Origin: Burkholderiales bacterium | Lineage (GTDB): Bacteria; Pseudomonadota; Gammaproteobacteria; Burkholderiales; WYBJ01 | Direction of reading: 5' to 3' | NCBI GenBank assembly: GCA_022841915.1 | Contig: JALHQN010000007.1 | Span: 211,284-275,283 of the forward strand | DNA length: 64,000 nucleotides | Shown here: positions 20,263 to 29,052 of the stretch, in pieces | Layout of the letters: each line of letters starts with the position of its first letter | Position numbering within the stretch: position 1 is the first letter of the stretch | Notes under the pieces: generated by a model | Database searches by the model: none | Seen by the model: only the letters and a program-made list of their open reading frames with translations | What the model was told of the DNA's origin: nothing | Program-made: the position numbers and the translations under genes

Positions 20263-22152
20263 TCAGGTGGCCGTGGTGGGCGAGGTCGCGCCGAGGGCCT
20301 CGGTTTCGCAGACGTCGTCAAAGGATGCATAGTTCATCGCGTGCAGCCGGTGATAGAGCCCGCGCTGCTCGACCAGTTGGTGATGGGTGCCGGTTTCGAC
20401 GATGCGACCGTCCTGCAGCACGATGATGCGGTCGGCGTTTCGTACCGTCGCGAGCCGATGGGCGATGACCACGGCCGTGCGCCCGGTGAGCAGGCGCCGC
20501 ATCGCGAGCTGGATGGCCTGCTCGGTATAGCTGTCGATGCTGGCAGTGGCTTCGTCGAGGATGAGGATCCCCGTATCGGCGATCAGCGCACGTGCGAAGC
20601 TTATGAGTTGTCGCTGCCCCAGTGAGAGGTTCGCGCCACGCTGCTCGAGCGGTGTGTCGTATCCCAGCGGCAACTGCATGATGAAGTCGTGCGCCCCGAC
20701 CGCCTTGGCTGCATCGATCACCTGATCTTGCGTTGCGGCTCGGTTGCCGTAGCGAATGTTCTCGCAGATGGTGTCCGTGAACAGGAATGGCTCTTGCAAC
20801 ACCATGCCGACTTGGCGGCCGAGCGAATGTTGGGTGACTTCGCGCACGTCGTGACCGCCGATCAGAACCTGCCCGCTCCAGACATCGTAGAAGCGATGGA
20901 TGAGAGCGGCGGTGCTGGTCTTGCCCGATCCGGTCGGGCCCACCAGGGCGATGACTTCGCCCGGGGCGGCCTTGAAGCTGACGTCATGCAGCACCGGCCG
21001 CCCGGGGACGTAGCCGAAGCTCACGTGCCGGAACTCGATCGAGGGTTCGATCTCGCGCAAGTCGATCGCGCTGCTTTTGTCGACCACGTCCGCCGTCACG
21101 TCCAGCACCTCGAAGATCCGCTGTCCGGAGGCCATGGCCCGTTGCATCACGCTGTACTGTGCGGTGAGGGAGCGGATCGGATCGAAGAAACGCTGCACGT
21201 AGAACACGAACGCGACCATCACTCCGAGCTCCAGGGTGCCGTCGAGCACACGGGTGCCACCGGCGAAAATGACGATCGCCAAGGCGGTGCCGGTCAGCGT
21301 ATCGACGATCGGAATCATGATTTGCGAGAACTTGGCCGCTCTCAAGGTGGCCTTCAGATAATCACGGGCCTTGTGTTCGAAGCGCGCGAAATTGATCGCT
21401 TCGCGAGTCATCTCCTGCACCGTGCGCACGCCGTTGATGTTCTCGGCGAGCGCGCCGTTGACGATCGAACTGGCCTGACGCGCCCGGACGAACGCACGTC
21501 GCGCGGGCGGCAGCCAGACGATGCGCACGATCAGCAGCACGCCGACGACGGACAGCGTCAGGCCGGCCAGCTGCACATCGAGGTACAGCAGTACCGCGAC
21601 GATGCCGACCAGCAGCAGTATGTCGCCGATCGAGGTCACCAGCGTGTCGAGGAACTCTTGCAGGGCGCCGATATCGCCTTGCAACCGCGACATGAGCCGA
21701 CCGACCTCGGTCTTGTCCATGAAGGACATCGACAGTCGCTGCAGATGCGCGAACATGGCGCGGCGCAGATCGTACAGGACGCGCTCGCCGGTTTTGCCCA
21801 CGATGATGTCTTGCCCGAGGTTGGCAGCGGCGTTGACGGCGATGACCGCGGCGAAGGCGAGTGCCGTCATCAGCAGCAGTCGACTGTCCATGGCATCGGT
21901 CGCCAGCGCGCGGTCGATCGCGAGGCCGATCACGAGCGGGATGGCCAGTTGACTTGCGGTGAACAGCACCACGCATCCGATCGCCAGCCAAAGGCGCCGG
22001 CGATACGGGGCCACATAACCGATAAAACGACGCATGATCCCGCGGTCGAATACTTTGCCGAAGATCTGCTCGTCGGTATCCTCGATTGCAGCGCGCGGCG
22101 GCCGTGGCGCGGAGGTCCCTTGGTCGACGGCATCCCGGCTTTGCGGGCTCAT
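20263..22152 (-). CDS. ABC exporter half-transporter, subunit with canonical Walker B
   Basis: This 629-residue half-transporter has an N-terminal type IV exporter membrane domain (six spans, about 40-330, with KWSV-like coupling loops such as NGVRTVQEMTRE) and a C-terminal nucleotide-binding domain. Walker A is GPTGSGKTSTA, Q-loop MVLQEPFLFTD, Walker B plus catalytic Glu ILILDEATASID and H-loop VIAHRLATV. The signature is altered to LSLGQRQ. It overlaps the upstream exporter gene by 4 bp (ATGA), so the two should form a heterodimer that expels lipids or drugs. An N-terminal ~35-residue extension is unremarkable. Confidence 0.94.
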   Translation of the reverse strand: MSPQSRDAVDQGTSAPRPPRAAIEDTDEQIFGKVFDRGIMRRFIGYVAPYRRRLWLAIGCVVLFTASQLAIPLVIGLAIDRALATDAMDSRLLLMTALAFAAVIAVNAAANLGQDIIVGKTGERVLYDLRRAMFAHLQRLSMSFMDKTEVGRLMSRLQGDIGALQEFLDTLVTSIGDILLLVGIVAVLLYLDVQLAGLTLSVVGVLLIVRIVWLPPARRAFVRARQASSIVNGALAENINGVRTVQEMTREAINFARFEHKARDYLKATLRAAKFSQIMIPIVDTLTGTALAIVIFAGGTRVLDGTLELGVMVAFVFYVQRFFDPIRSLTAQYSVMQRAMASGQRIFEVLDVTADVVDKSSAIDLREIEPSIEFRHVSFGYVPGRPVLHDVSFKAAPGEVIALVGPTGSGKTSTAALIHRFYDVWSGQVLIGGHDVREVTQHSLGRQVGMVLQEPFLFTDTICENIRYGNRAATQDQVIDAAKAVGAHDFIMQLPLGYDTPLEQRGANLSLGQRQLISFARALIADTGILILDEATASIDSYTEQAIQLAMRRLLTGRTAVVIAHRLATVRNADRIIVLQDGRIVETGTHHQLVEQRGLYHRLHAMNYASFDDVCETEALGATSPTTAT

Positions 22153-24035
22153 TGCGCGCGAGAACTTTCAGAAAGCGATGCGCCGGGCGGGCTCGCATCG
22201 GCACCGCGAACCTGCAGGTCGTACAGCCCGCGGTAGCGACCCCCGAGTGCGAGTAGCTCGGCATGTGTGCCGCGCTCGACGATACGGCCACCGTCGAGGA
22301 ACACGATCTCGTCGGCGTGCATCAGCGAGCCGAGCCGGTGCGAGATGATGAGGGTGGTGCGCGCCTTGCCCAGTTCGCGCAGCGCTGCGCGAATCTGGCG
22401 CTCTGTCCCCGCATCGACCGATGCGGTCGAATCGTCGAACACGATCACTTTCGGCCCCGGCAGCAAGCTGCGTGCGATCGACAGGCGCTGCCGCTGACCG
22501 CCGGAGAGCGTCAGCCCGCGTTCGCCCACGAGCGTTTCGTAGCGTGCGGGCAAGCGTTCGACGAAGCGATGGAGTTGGGCGGATTCGGCCGCCTCCGCGA
22601 TGCGTTCCTCCGCGACCTCAGGGTCGCCGTAGGCGATGTTGTTCTGGATCGAGGCCGAGAACAGAAACGTATCCTGCTGCATGACGCCCACGCACGCGCG
22701 CAGGGAGTCCAGCGTGACGTGTCGGATGTCCTGACCGTCGATGGTGATGCGACCGGCGCGCACGTCGTAGAACCGTGCGACCAGATGCGCGAGGGTGGAC
22801 TTGCCGCTGCCGGGCGGGCCGACGATGCCGAGCGTCCTGCCGGGCCCGACCTCGAACGTGACGTCGCGCAATACGAGCGGCACGCCGTCTGAGCGATAGC
22901 TGAAATCGACGTGTTCGAAGCGCAGCACGCCCTGGGTGATCGCCAGGGCTTGGGCGCCGGGCTGGTCGCGGATGGCCGGTTCCAGATCGAGCACTTCGAA
23001 CACGCGCGCGCCAGAGATCGAGCCACGCGCAGCGGAATTCACGATCATGCCGATCTGGCGCACAGGCTGCTGCAGTATCGCCATGAAGGTGAGGAACTCG
23101 GCCAGGGTGCCGACCGACAGGGCGCCCTCGATGACCTTCGACCCGCCCACCCACAGCACCAGGCCCATGGCCGTGTAGTAGGCGAGGCTCATCGCGGCGC
23201 CGTTGCGGTAGCGCAAGTCGATGCGCCGCAGCGACATGGCTAGCGCAGCGGACGAAGCGCGGTCGAACTTGGCAAGTTCGAAAGCCTGCGCGACGAAAGC
23301 TCGCACGACCTTGATGCCGCCGAGGTTCTCTTCCATGATGCGAGTGAGTTCCGACAAGCGTTCCTGCAGCGTTCGCCAGGTGCGGCGCAGCCAGAGCCGG
23401 GAAACGGCGGCTCTCCAGGCGACGAAGGGCACGAAGCTCAATGCGAGCGTGCCGAGTACCGGATCGATGCTCACCACGTGATAGCCGCCGTATCCGACCA
23501 GCACCGCCAGCGTGATGGTGCGAAAGACGGCGTTCTCGAGAAAGCGGCGCACGCCTTCGACATCGAGCATGCCGCGCGTGATGAGATCTCCCGAGTGCAC
23601 GCGGTCGTGGTAGCCGAAGCTCAGCCGCTGCAGCTTCTCGAAGTACGCCAGCCGCAACTCGTAGCCGATCCGGTGGCCGAGCGACTCGCCCAGATAGTTC
23701 TGGAGCATCGTGAACACGCCGCGCATCACGCCGGCGCCGAGCACAAGGAGCGCGGTCGTCCAGAGCGCCGCCTCGGCCACGTCGCGGCCGCTCGCGGTGC
23801 GCGCGAGCAGCCCTTGCGCGTGATCAACCGCATCGCCCAGATACCGAGGGATGAGCAATTGAAAGTTGGCGGCGACGACTGCGCACAGGATGCCGAGGGC
23901 CATGCCGACGCGGTGCCTGGCCGCCATGCGCAGGATGCGCAGGATCACATTTGCCGAGACCACGGGGGGCGACGCCGCAGTCTTGCCAGTTGCCTCCTCG
24001 CTGCCCGCGGCAGGTTCCGCAGCCGGAATGCTCAT
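22149..24035 (-). CDS. ABC exporter half-transporter, subunit with degenerate catalytic base
   Basis: This is a 628-residue half-transporter from MSIPAAEPA (ATG ending at 24035). The frame is open for 48 more codons upstream, without similarity. The membrane domain spans about 50-335. The nucleotide-binding domain has Walker A GPPGSGKSTLA, a normal signature LSGGQRQRLS and H-loop IISHRLGSL. Walker B reads VIVFDDSTASVD, so the catalytic Glu is Asp. It is the first gene of the pair. The pairing of its degenerate Walker B with the partner's altered signature is described in the findings. Confidence 0.94.
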   Translation of the reverse strand: MSIPAAEPAAGSEEATGKTAASPPVVSANVILRILRMAARHRVGMALGILCAVVAANFQLLIPRYLGDAVDHAQGLLARTASGRDVAEAALWTTALLVLGAGVMRGVFTMLQNYLGESLGHRIGYELRLAYFEKLQRLSFGYHDRVHSGDLITRGMLDVEGVRRFLENAVFRTITLAVLVGYGGYHVVSIDPVLGTLALSFVPFVAWRAAVSRLWLRRTWRTLQERLSELTRIMEENLGGIKVVRAFVAQAFELAKFDRASSAALAMSLRRIDLRYRNGAAMSLAYYTAMGLVLWVGGSKVIEGALSVGTLAEFLTFMAILQQPVRQIGMIVNSAARGSISGARVFEVLDLEPAIRDQPGAQALAITQGVLRFEHVDFSYRSDGVPLVLRDVTFEVGPGRTLGIVGPPGSGKSTLAHLVARFYDVRAGRITIDGQDIRHVTLDSLRACVGVMQQDTFLFSASIQNNIAYGDPEVAEERIAEAAESAQLHRFVERLPARYETLVGERGLTLSGGQRQRLSIARSLLPGPKVIVFDDSTASVDAGTERQIRAALRELGKARTTLIISHRLGSLMHADEIVFLDGGRIVERGTHAELLALGGRYRGLYDLQVRGADASPPGASLSESSRAQ

Positions 24036-24293
24036 GCGCGCATCGTTTGCGATTCCGGGCCCTGCAGGTTCGACACGGCGTGGATTTCCATGGCTAAGGC
24101 GCTCGCGTCTCCGTGCGCCTCGGCGAACTCGCTCCGGGCACAGGGCTGCAGTAAACGCTCTCGACCACGGCTGCGTCAAGCAAGAGCCTCAGCCGCTCGA
24201 AGGGACGCGAAAGCGAGTCGAGGTGTGTCTGAAGCGCTCTGCACATCGACGAGAGAGCGTCGCGGGCGACCGAGTCTCTCGCAGCGCACGAGT

Positions 24294-25904
24294 TCACAGC
24301 CGCCGGACCTTGATCGTTCGCCCCTTCACCTTGCCCAGGGTCAGTCCCTGCAGCGCGCGATCGGCGACGCTGCGCTGGACGGCGACGTAGGTCGAGAAGT
24401 CATTCACGTCGATCTTGCCTATGCGTTCAGCCTCCAGCCCGATGTCCTTCGTCAGCGCACCGAGGACGTCGCCGGGGCGGATCTTGTCCTTGCGCCCGCC
24501 CAGGATCTGCAGGGTGACCATCGGCGGGCGCAAAGGCTCGCGCGCCGGGCTTGCCCGCGTGGCTGCTTGGAGTTCCGCCAATGAATGCCAAGCGATTTCC
24601 TCGCCGTTCTGTTCGTGCAGGAGACGCACGCGGTTCATCTCCTTGGGGCTCACCAGGCTGAATACGAGACCGGACTCGCCGGCGCGACCGGTGCGGCCGA
24701 CGCGATGCGTGTGCACCTCCATCTGGTGCGGGATGTCGACGTTGATCACAGCCTCCAGTCGCGCGATGTCGAGCCCGCGCGCAGCGACATCGGTGGCCAC
24801 CAGCACGCTGCAACTGCGGTTGGCGAATTGCACCAGCACCTGGTCGCGATCACGCTGGTCGAGATCCCCGTGAAGTTCGAGCGTCACGAATCCCTGGGCT
24901 TGCAGCAGGCTCGCGAGCTCGCGGCACTGTTGCTTGGTATTGCAGAAGGCCAGGGTGCTTTCCGGCCGAAAATGCTCGAGCAGCAGTCCCACTGCTTGCA
25001 GCCGTTCGTTCTGCGCCACTTCGTAGCAGCGTTCCCGGATGCGGCTGGAGTCGTGCCGCTGCGTGAGCTTCACCTCGACGGGGCTGCGCAGATAACTGCC
25101 CGCGAGCTCGGCGACGTCGTCCGGATAGGTCGCGGAAAAAAGCAGGGTCTGGCGTCGCGAGCGAGGCGAACAGCGCTGCACGATGGCGGCAATGTCCGCG
25201 GCGAAGCCCATGTCCAGCATGCGGTCGGCTTCGTCGAGCACCAGGGTGTCGATGGTGTCCAGCGCCAGCGATTCGCGCTGCAAGTGATCCAGAATGCGGC
25301 CGGGCGTGCCGACCACCACATGCGCGCCGTGCGAGAGGCTGGACAGTTGCGGGCGCACCGTGGCGCCCCCGCAGAGCGTGAGCACCTTGATGTTGTCCTC
25401 GGCGCGGGCGAGGCGTCTGACCTCCTGCGAGACCTGTTCCGCAAGCTCCCGCGTGGGACAAAGCACGAGCGCCTGCACGGCGAAGCGGCGCGGATTCAGT
25501 TTCGCCAACAGCGGCAGGGCGAACGCGATCGTCTTGCCGCTCCCGGTCTTGGCCTGCGCGATTAGATCCTTGCCGGCGAGCGTCAAAGGCAGACTCGCGG
25601 CCTGAATCGGGGTCATGTGCTCGTAGCCCAGCCGCTGCAGGTTCGCGAGCATGGCGCCGGCAATCGGGAGCGTGGCAAAGGCGGGACCAGGCAGCTCCGC
25701 GCCGATGTCCGAGACGTTCGCGGGAGGATGTTCCTCGATCGGCCCGGTCTGCGTAGTCTCGGGCCCGGGCGCAGCGTCGGTGCGCTGCTTCAAACCCTCG
25801 TTCGTCTGCTCGTCGTTCAATGTGCTCGTTCCCGTCTGCGTCGCGTGTGCGAGTGGCCATCGTGGCGGCCTCGCCGGTCTGCATCTTACGGGAGCCGACG
25901 CCAT
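24294..25904 (-). CDS. dbpA: DEAD-box RNA helicase, DbpA family
   Basis: This ATP-dependent RNA helicase is expected in 50S ribosomal subunit assembly. The Q-motif is GYEHMTPIQ, motif I QAKTGSGKT, Ia PTRELAEQV, II VLDEADRM, III LLFSATYP and VI HRVGRTGRAG. The final ~73 residues (ILGGRKDKIRPGDVLGALTK...KVKGRTIKVRRL) form the DbpA RNA-binding domain that recognises 23S rRNA hairpin 92. The N-terminus is uncertain. The ATG ending at 25904 lacks a ribosome site and gives an unusual basic leader. A TTG ending at 25820 is preceded by GGGAACGAG and yields a 508-residue protein starting NDEQTNEG. The frame stays open to 26138, where it would overlap the divergent VOC gene. Confidence 0.9.
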   Translation of the reverse strand: MASAPVRCRPARPPRWPLAHATQTGTSTLNDEQTNEGLKQRTDAAPGPETTQTGPIEEHPPANVSDIGAELPGPAFATLPIAGAMLANLQRLGYEHMTPIQAASLPLTLAGKDLIAQAKTGSGKTIAFALPLLAKLNPRRFAVQALVLCPTRELAEQVSQEVRRLARAEDNIKVLTLCGGATVRPQLSSLSHGAHVVVGTPGRILDHLQRESLALDTIDTLVLDEADRMLDMGFAADIAAIVQRCSPRSRRQTLLFSATYPDDVAELAGSYLRSPVEVKLTQRHDSSRIRERCYEVAQNERLQAVGLLLEHFRPESTLAFCNTKQQCRELASLLQAQGFVTLELHGDLDQRDRDQVLVQFANRSCSVLVATDVAARGLDIARLEAVINVDIPHQMEVHTHRVGRTGRAGESGLVFSLVSPKEMNRVRLLHEQNGEEIAWHSLAELQAATRASPAREPLRPPMVTLQILGGRKDKIRPGDVLGALTKDIGLEAERIGKIDVNDFSTYVAVQRSVADRALQGLTLGKVKGRTIKVRRL

Positions 25905-26118
25905 CGGAGGTGAAATCGCCTTGCCCGCTGCCCTTTCGGGATCGACGGATCCCGCCTGCTTGCGCGTTGTGAATGCGGCGTGAGGACGCTGCGCCGAACT
26001 GCGGCCGGATCCTCCGGCCTCGATCGTCTCGCACACGCGAGCGCGCGCCCGTCGCTGACGTGACCTCGCATCCGCCGTTCCTGTGCTATATGTCGTCCAT
26101 CCTCGAATGGAGACGATC

Positions 26119-26550
26119 ATGAGCGCTGTGCCCCCCATGCCGCTGTTCCATCTTGCCTTTCCAGTGCGCGACCTTGCCGAGGCGCGAGCGTTCTACGGTC
26201 AGCTGATCGGTTGCAGCGAAGGGCGATCCGCCGACGACTGGTGCGATTTCAACTTCTACGGGCATCAGATCGTGGCCTATCGGGCGCCGCATCTGTGTGC
26301 GGTCAGCGACACGTCGCCGGTCGACGGCGACGATGTGCCGATTCGCCATTTCGGCGCGATCCTGGCGCTGCCGGACTGGGAAGCATTGCGCGACCGGCTG
26401 CGTGCGGCGGGTGTGAAGTTCATCATCGAACCTCAGGTGCGATTCGTCGGCGAGATCGGCGAGCAGCACTCGATGTTCTTTCTCGACCCATCGGGCAATG
26501 CCCTGGAGTTCAAGGCGTTCAACGACATCGGCTACCTGTTTCGCAAGTAG
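26119..26550 (+). CDS. VOC/glyoxalase-fold family protein
   Basis: This 143-residue vicinal-oxygen-chelate protein opens with LFHLAFPVRDLAEARAFYG and closes with MFFLDPSGNALEFKAFND, supplying the His and Glu ligands of the metal site in two beta-alpha-beta-beta-beta modules. A GGAGACGATC ribosome site favours the ATG at 26119 over 26107. Close relatives are annotated as glyoxalase/dioxygenase-like, with no assigned substrate. It is transcribed divergently from dbpA. Confidence 0.88.
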   Translation: MSAVPPMPLFHLAFPVRDLAEARAFYGQLIGCSEGRSADDWCDFNFYGHQIVAYRAPHLCAVSDTSPVDGDDVPIRHFGAILALPDWEALRDRLRAAGVKFIIEPQVRFVGEIGEQHSMFFLDPSGNALEFKAFNDIGYLFRK

Positions 26551-26750
26551 CGGCTGCGGGTTGGGAGATGTTTCGCCCGGCGCGTGCACAGACGGGACAT
26601 CGGATCCGTTCGCGACGCAGGCGCGATGCCAGCGCCCTTCTCAGTGTACCGTTGGGTGCTCCGTTCAGGTGCGGCGACACGCATCGGGTTCATTCGGCGA
26701 GCGGGCTCGCTCGCAGGACGAAAAGGGGCGCCGTCGCAACCGCGTTTCGC

Positions 26751-27728
26751 CTACTCGAACTTCGCCCCCGATGCCTTCGCGGCTTTGGCCCATACTGCCA
26801 CTTCGTTGCGCACGAAGGCCGTCGTCTGCTCGGGCGAGGTGCCCAGAGGTTCGGCGCCTAGCTTGACCAGGCTTTCGGCCAATTCGGGCGACTTGACCGC
26901 CTTGACCACGATGGCGTTCAGGCGGTTCACGATTTCTTTCGCGGTGCCCCCAGGGGCGAGGATGGCGTACCAGCTGGTCACGTTGTAGCCAGCCAACCCG
27001 GATTCGCTGACGGTGGGAACTGCCGGAAGCAAGGGCGACCGCCGATCGGCCGTCACCGCGAGTGCGCGCATCTTGCCGGCCTTGATGTGGGGCAGCAGGC
27101 CAGGCAAGGCGCCGATGTAGTAGTGAACCTCCCCGGTCAGCAGTGCAGTGACCGCCGGCGTGCCGCCTTTGTAGGGGACTTGCACGGTCTTGACGCCCGC
27201 CATGCTGCTGATCATCTCGGTCATCAGATGCGAGGTGCTGCCCACGCCGACGGAGGCGTAGTTGAGCTTGCCCGGGTGCTTGCGGGCCAGGTCGAGCAGT
27301 TCCTTCAATGTTCGCGCCGGCATGCTCGGGTGCACACCGAGCACGTTCTGGACCGATGCGATGACGCTCACATGCGCGAAGTCCTTGATCGCATCGTAGC
27401 CGAGCTTCGGATAGATCGCGGGTGCGATTCCGTGGGTCGAGAGACCGCCGATCAAAAGCGTGTGGCCGTCCGGTGCGGACTTGGCGACGAGTTCAGCGCC
27501 GATCGTCCCGCCTGCGCCGCCGCGATTGTCGACGACGACCGGCTGACCCAACGCATCTTCCAGCGCGCGGGCGACCGGCCGTCCGACCATGTCGGTGGGG
27601 CCGCTCGGCGGCCAGGGAATGACCATGCGCAGCGGCTTGGTGGGATAGGCCGGTGTCGCTTGCGCAAGCACGCCGGTGGCGAGGCTGCTCAAGGCGCCCA
27701 GGACGAACGAGCGAGTGATGCCCTTCAT
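26751..27728 (-). CDS. Bug-family periplasmic solute receptor
   Basis: This is a 325-residue receptor. The start at 27728 follows AAAGGAGATGAAAAC, and the signal peptide ends near LATGVLAQA. Ligand-pocket signatures are LRMVIPWPPSGPTDM, VVDNRGGAGGTIG and VPYKGGTPA. It is transcribed divergently from the SDR/MmgE pair at 28168-30387 and may recognise their substrate. Confidence 0.93.
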   Translation of the reverse strand: MKGITRSFVLGALSSLATGVLAQATPAYPTKPLRMVIPWPPSGPTDMVGRPVARALEDALGQPVVVDNRGGAGGTIGAELVAKSAPDGHTLLIGGLSTHGIAPAIYPKLGYDAIKDFAHVSVIASVQNVLGVHPSMPARTLKELLDLARKHPGKLNYASVGVGSTSHLMTEMISSMAGVKTVQVPYKGGTPAVTALLTGEVHYYIGALPGLLPHIKAGKMRALAVTADRRSPLLPAVPTVSESGLAGYNVTSWYAILAPGGTAKEIVNRLNAIVVKAVKSPELAESLVKLGAEPLGTSPEQTTAFVRNEVAVWAKAAKASGAKFE

Positions 27729-28167
27729 GTTTTCATCTCCTTTGAATTCGTCGCGGGATGGCGCGAGCAGCAAGGCGCTCGCGATGCGAAGCCAGGGACC
27801 GGAGCGCGAGCACTCCTGAGTCAGCGATTCGTTGACGGATGGCCGAACGGCATCGACGATGCCGACCGGACAAACGGGTCGAAATGGGCATCAGACGCGA
27901 AGGAAACTGCAATCAGATGGGGCAGCTGGCGAGGATTTTCGCCCAAGCATGGCGTCGATTCTCGGCGCTTCTGTTCAGCGAATTCCTGACTCAGGACAGT
28001 CGGGTTCATCACGCTCCTCCTGGGGGATCCGACCGTTCGAGCCGGTCGTGCCCCGTTGCTGCTGTCGTTGTTCGAGTTGCAAGTTTGCCGATGGTAAACT
28101 CATCGAATCCCGCGGCACAACGTGAATCCACTGCGCACTGCGGCCCCCATCCTACCGGAGCATGGCC
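27729..28167. other. Divergent promoter region between a Bug receptor and an SDR
   Basis: This 439-bp region separates two divergently transcribed genes and so must hold promoters for both. Frames in it are short and show no family resemblance. I could not assign boxes or an operator. Confidence 0.4.
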
Positions 28168-28947
28168 ATGGATCTTGGCATCAAGGGACGCACCGCACTG
28201 GTCTGCGCGGCGAGCAAAGGCCTGGGGCGTGCATGCGCCATGTCGCTCGCGCGCGAAGGCGTCGACGTGACGATCGTTGCGCGTGGACGCGAGGCGTTGG
28301 ACAAAACGGCGGAGGAGATTCGCAGTCTCCGTGGGGGAAAGGTGCTGGCGATCTCGGCCGACATCACCACGGCCGAGGGGCGATCCGCCGCGCTTGCGGC
28401 TTGCCCGCAGCCCGACATCCTCGTCAACAATGCCGGCGGTCCGCCGCCCGGTGATTTTCGCAACTGGTCCCGCGACGACTGGATCAAGGCAGTCGATGCC
28501 AACATGCTGACCCCGATCGAACTCATCAAGGCCACGATCGACGGCATGATGGCGCGCAAGTTCGGACGCGTCGTGAACATCACGTCCAATTCCGTGAAGG
28601 CGCCGATCGAAGAGCTGGGGCTCTCCAACGCAGCGCGTTCCGGCCTCACAGGCTTCGTCGCCGGGCTCGCGCGCAAGACCGTGAAGCACAACGTCACCAT
28701 CAACAACCTTCTCCCCGGCCAGTTCATGACCGACCGGCTCAAGAGTCGCTCGGTCTTGAATGCCGAGGCCGCCGGTGTGTCGCTCGAGCAATACCTCGAG
28801 ACGCGCAGCAAGGTCATTCCTGCCGGCCGCTTCGGCGATCCTTACGAGTTCGGAGAGTTCTGCGCCTACGTGTGCAGCGCGCAGGCAGCCTTCATCACCG
28901 GGCAGAATTTTCTGATCGACGGCGGTACTTACCCGGGCACGTATTGA
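28168..28947 (+). CDS. Short-chain dehydrogenase/reductase with altered catalytic site
   Basis: This 259-residue Rossmann-fold SDR has the cofactor motif ALVCAASKGLGRACA, then NNAGGPPPGD and ITSNSVKAP, which carries the catalytic Ser. The usual YxxxK is absent. The aligned stretch reads LGLSNAARSGLTGF, as in a subgroup of proteobacterial SDRs. The C-terminal FLIDGGTYPGTY is typical. A CCGGAG ribosome site better fits the ATG at 28168 than the one at 28162. It is followed 105 bp later by an MmgE/PrpD gene and probably shares its pathway. The substrate is unknown. Confidence 0.9.
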   Translation: MDLGIKGRTALVCAASKGLGRACAMSLAREGVDVTIVARGREALDKTAEEIRSLRGGKVLAISADITTAEGRSAALAACPQPDILVNNAGGPPPGDFRNWSRDDWIKAVDANMLTPIELIKATIDGMMARKFGRVVNITSNSVKAPIEELGLSNAARSGLTGFVAGLARKTVKHNVTINNLLPGQFMTDRLKSRSVLNAEAAGVSLEQYLETRSKVIPAGRFGDPYEFGEFCAYVCSAQAAFITGQNFLIDGGTYPGTY

Positions 28948-29052
28948 TGCGGCGGGCGAGTAGCCGATTCGCATATTCCACGGGGTCTCTTGACGAGATG
29001 TCAGCCGGCCGGCGCGGGCATGCAGTGCATCGTTACGAGAGGCAGTCGACAC

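Noticed and set aside
24094-24297. 67-codon frame between the ABC exporter and dbpA
   Set aside because: There is no ribosome site and no family pattern, and the composition matches background.
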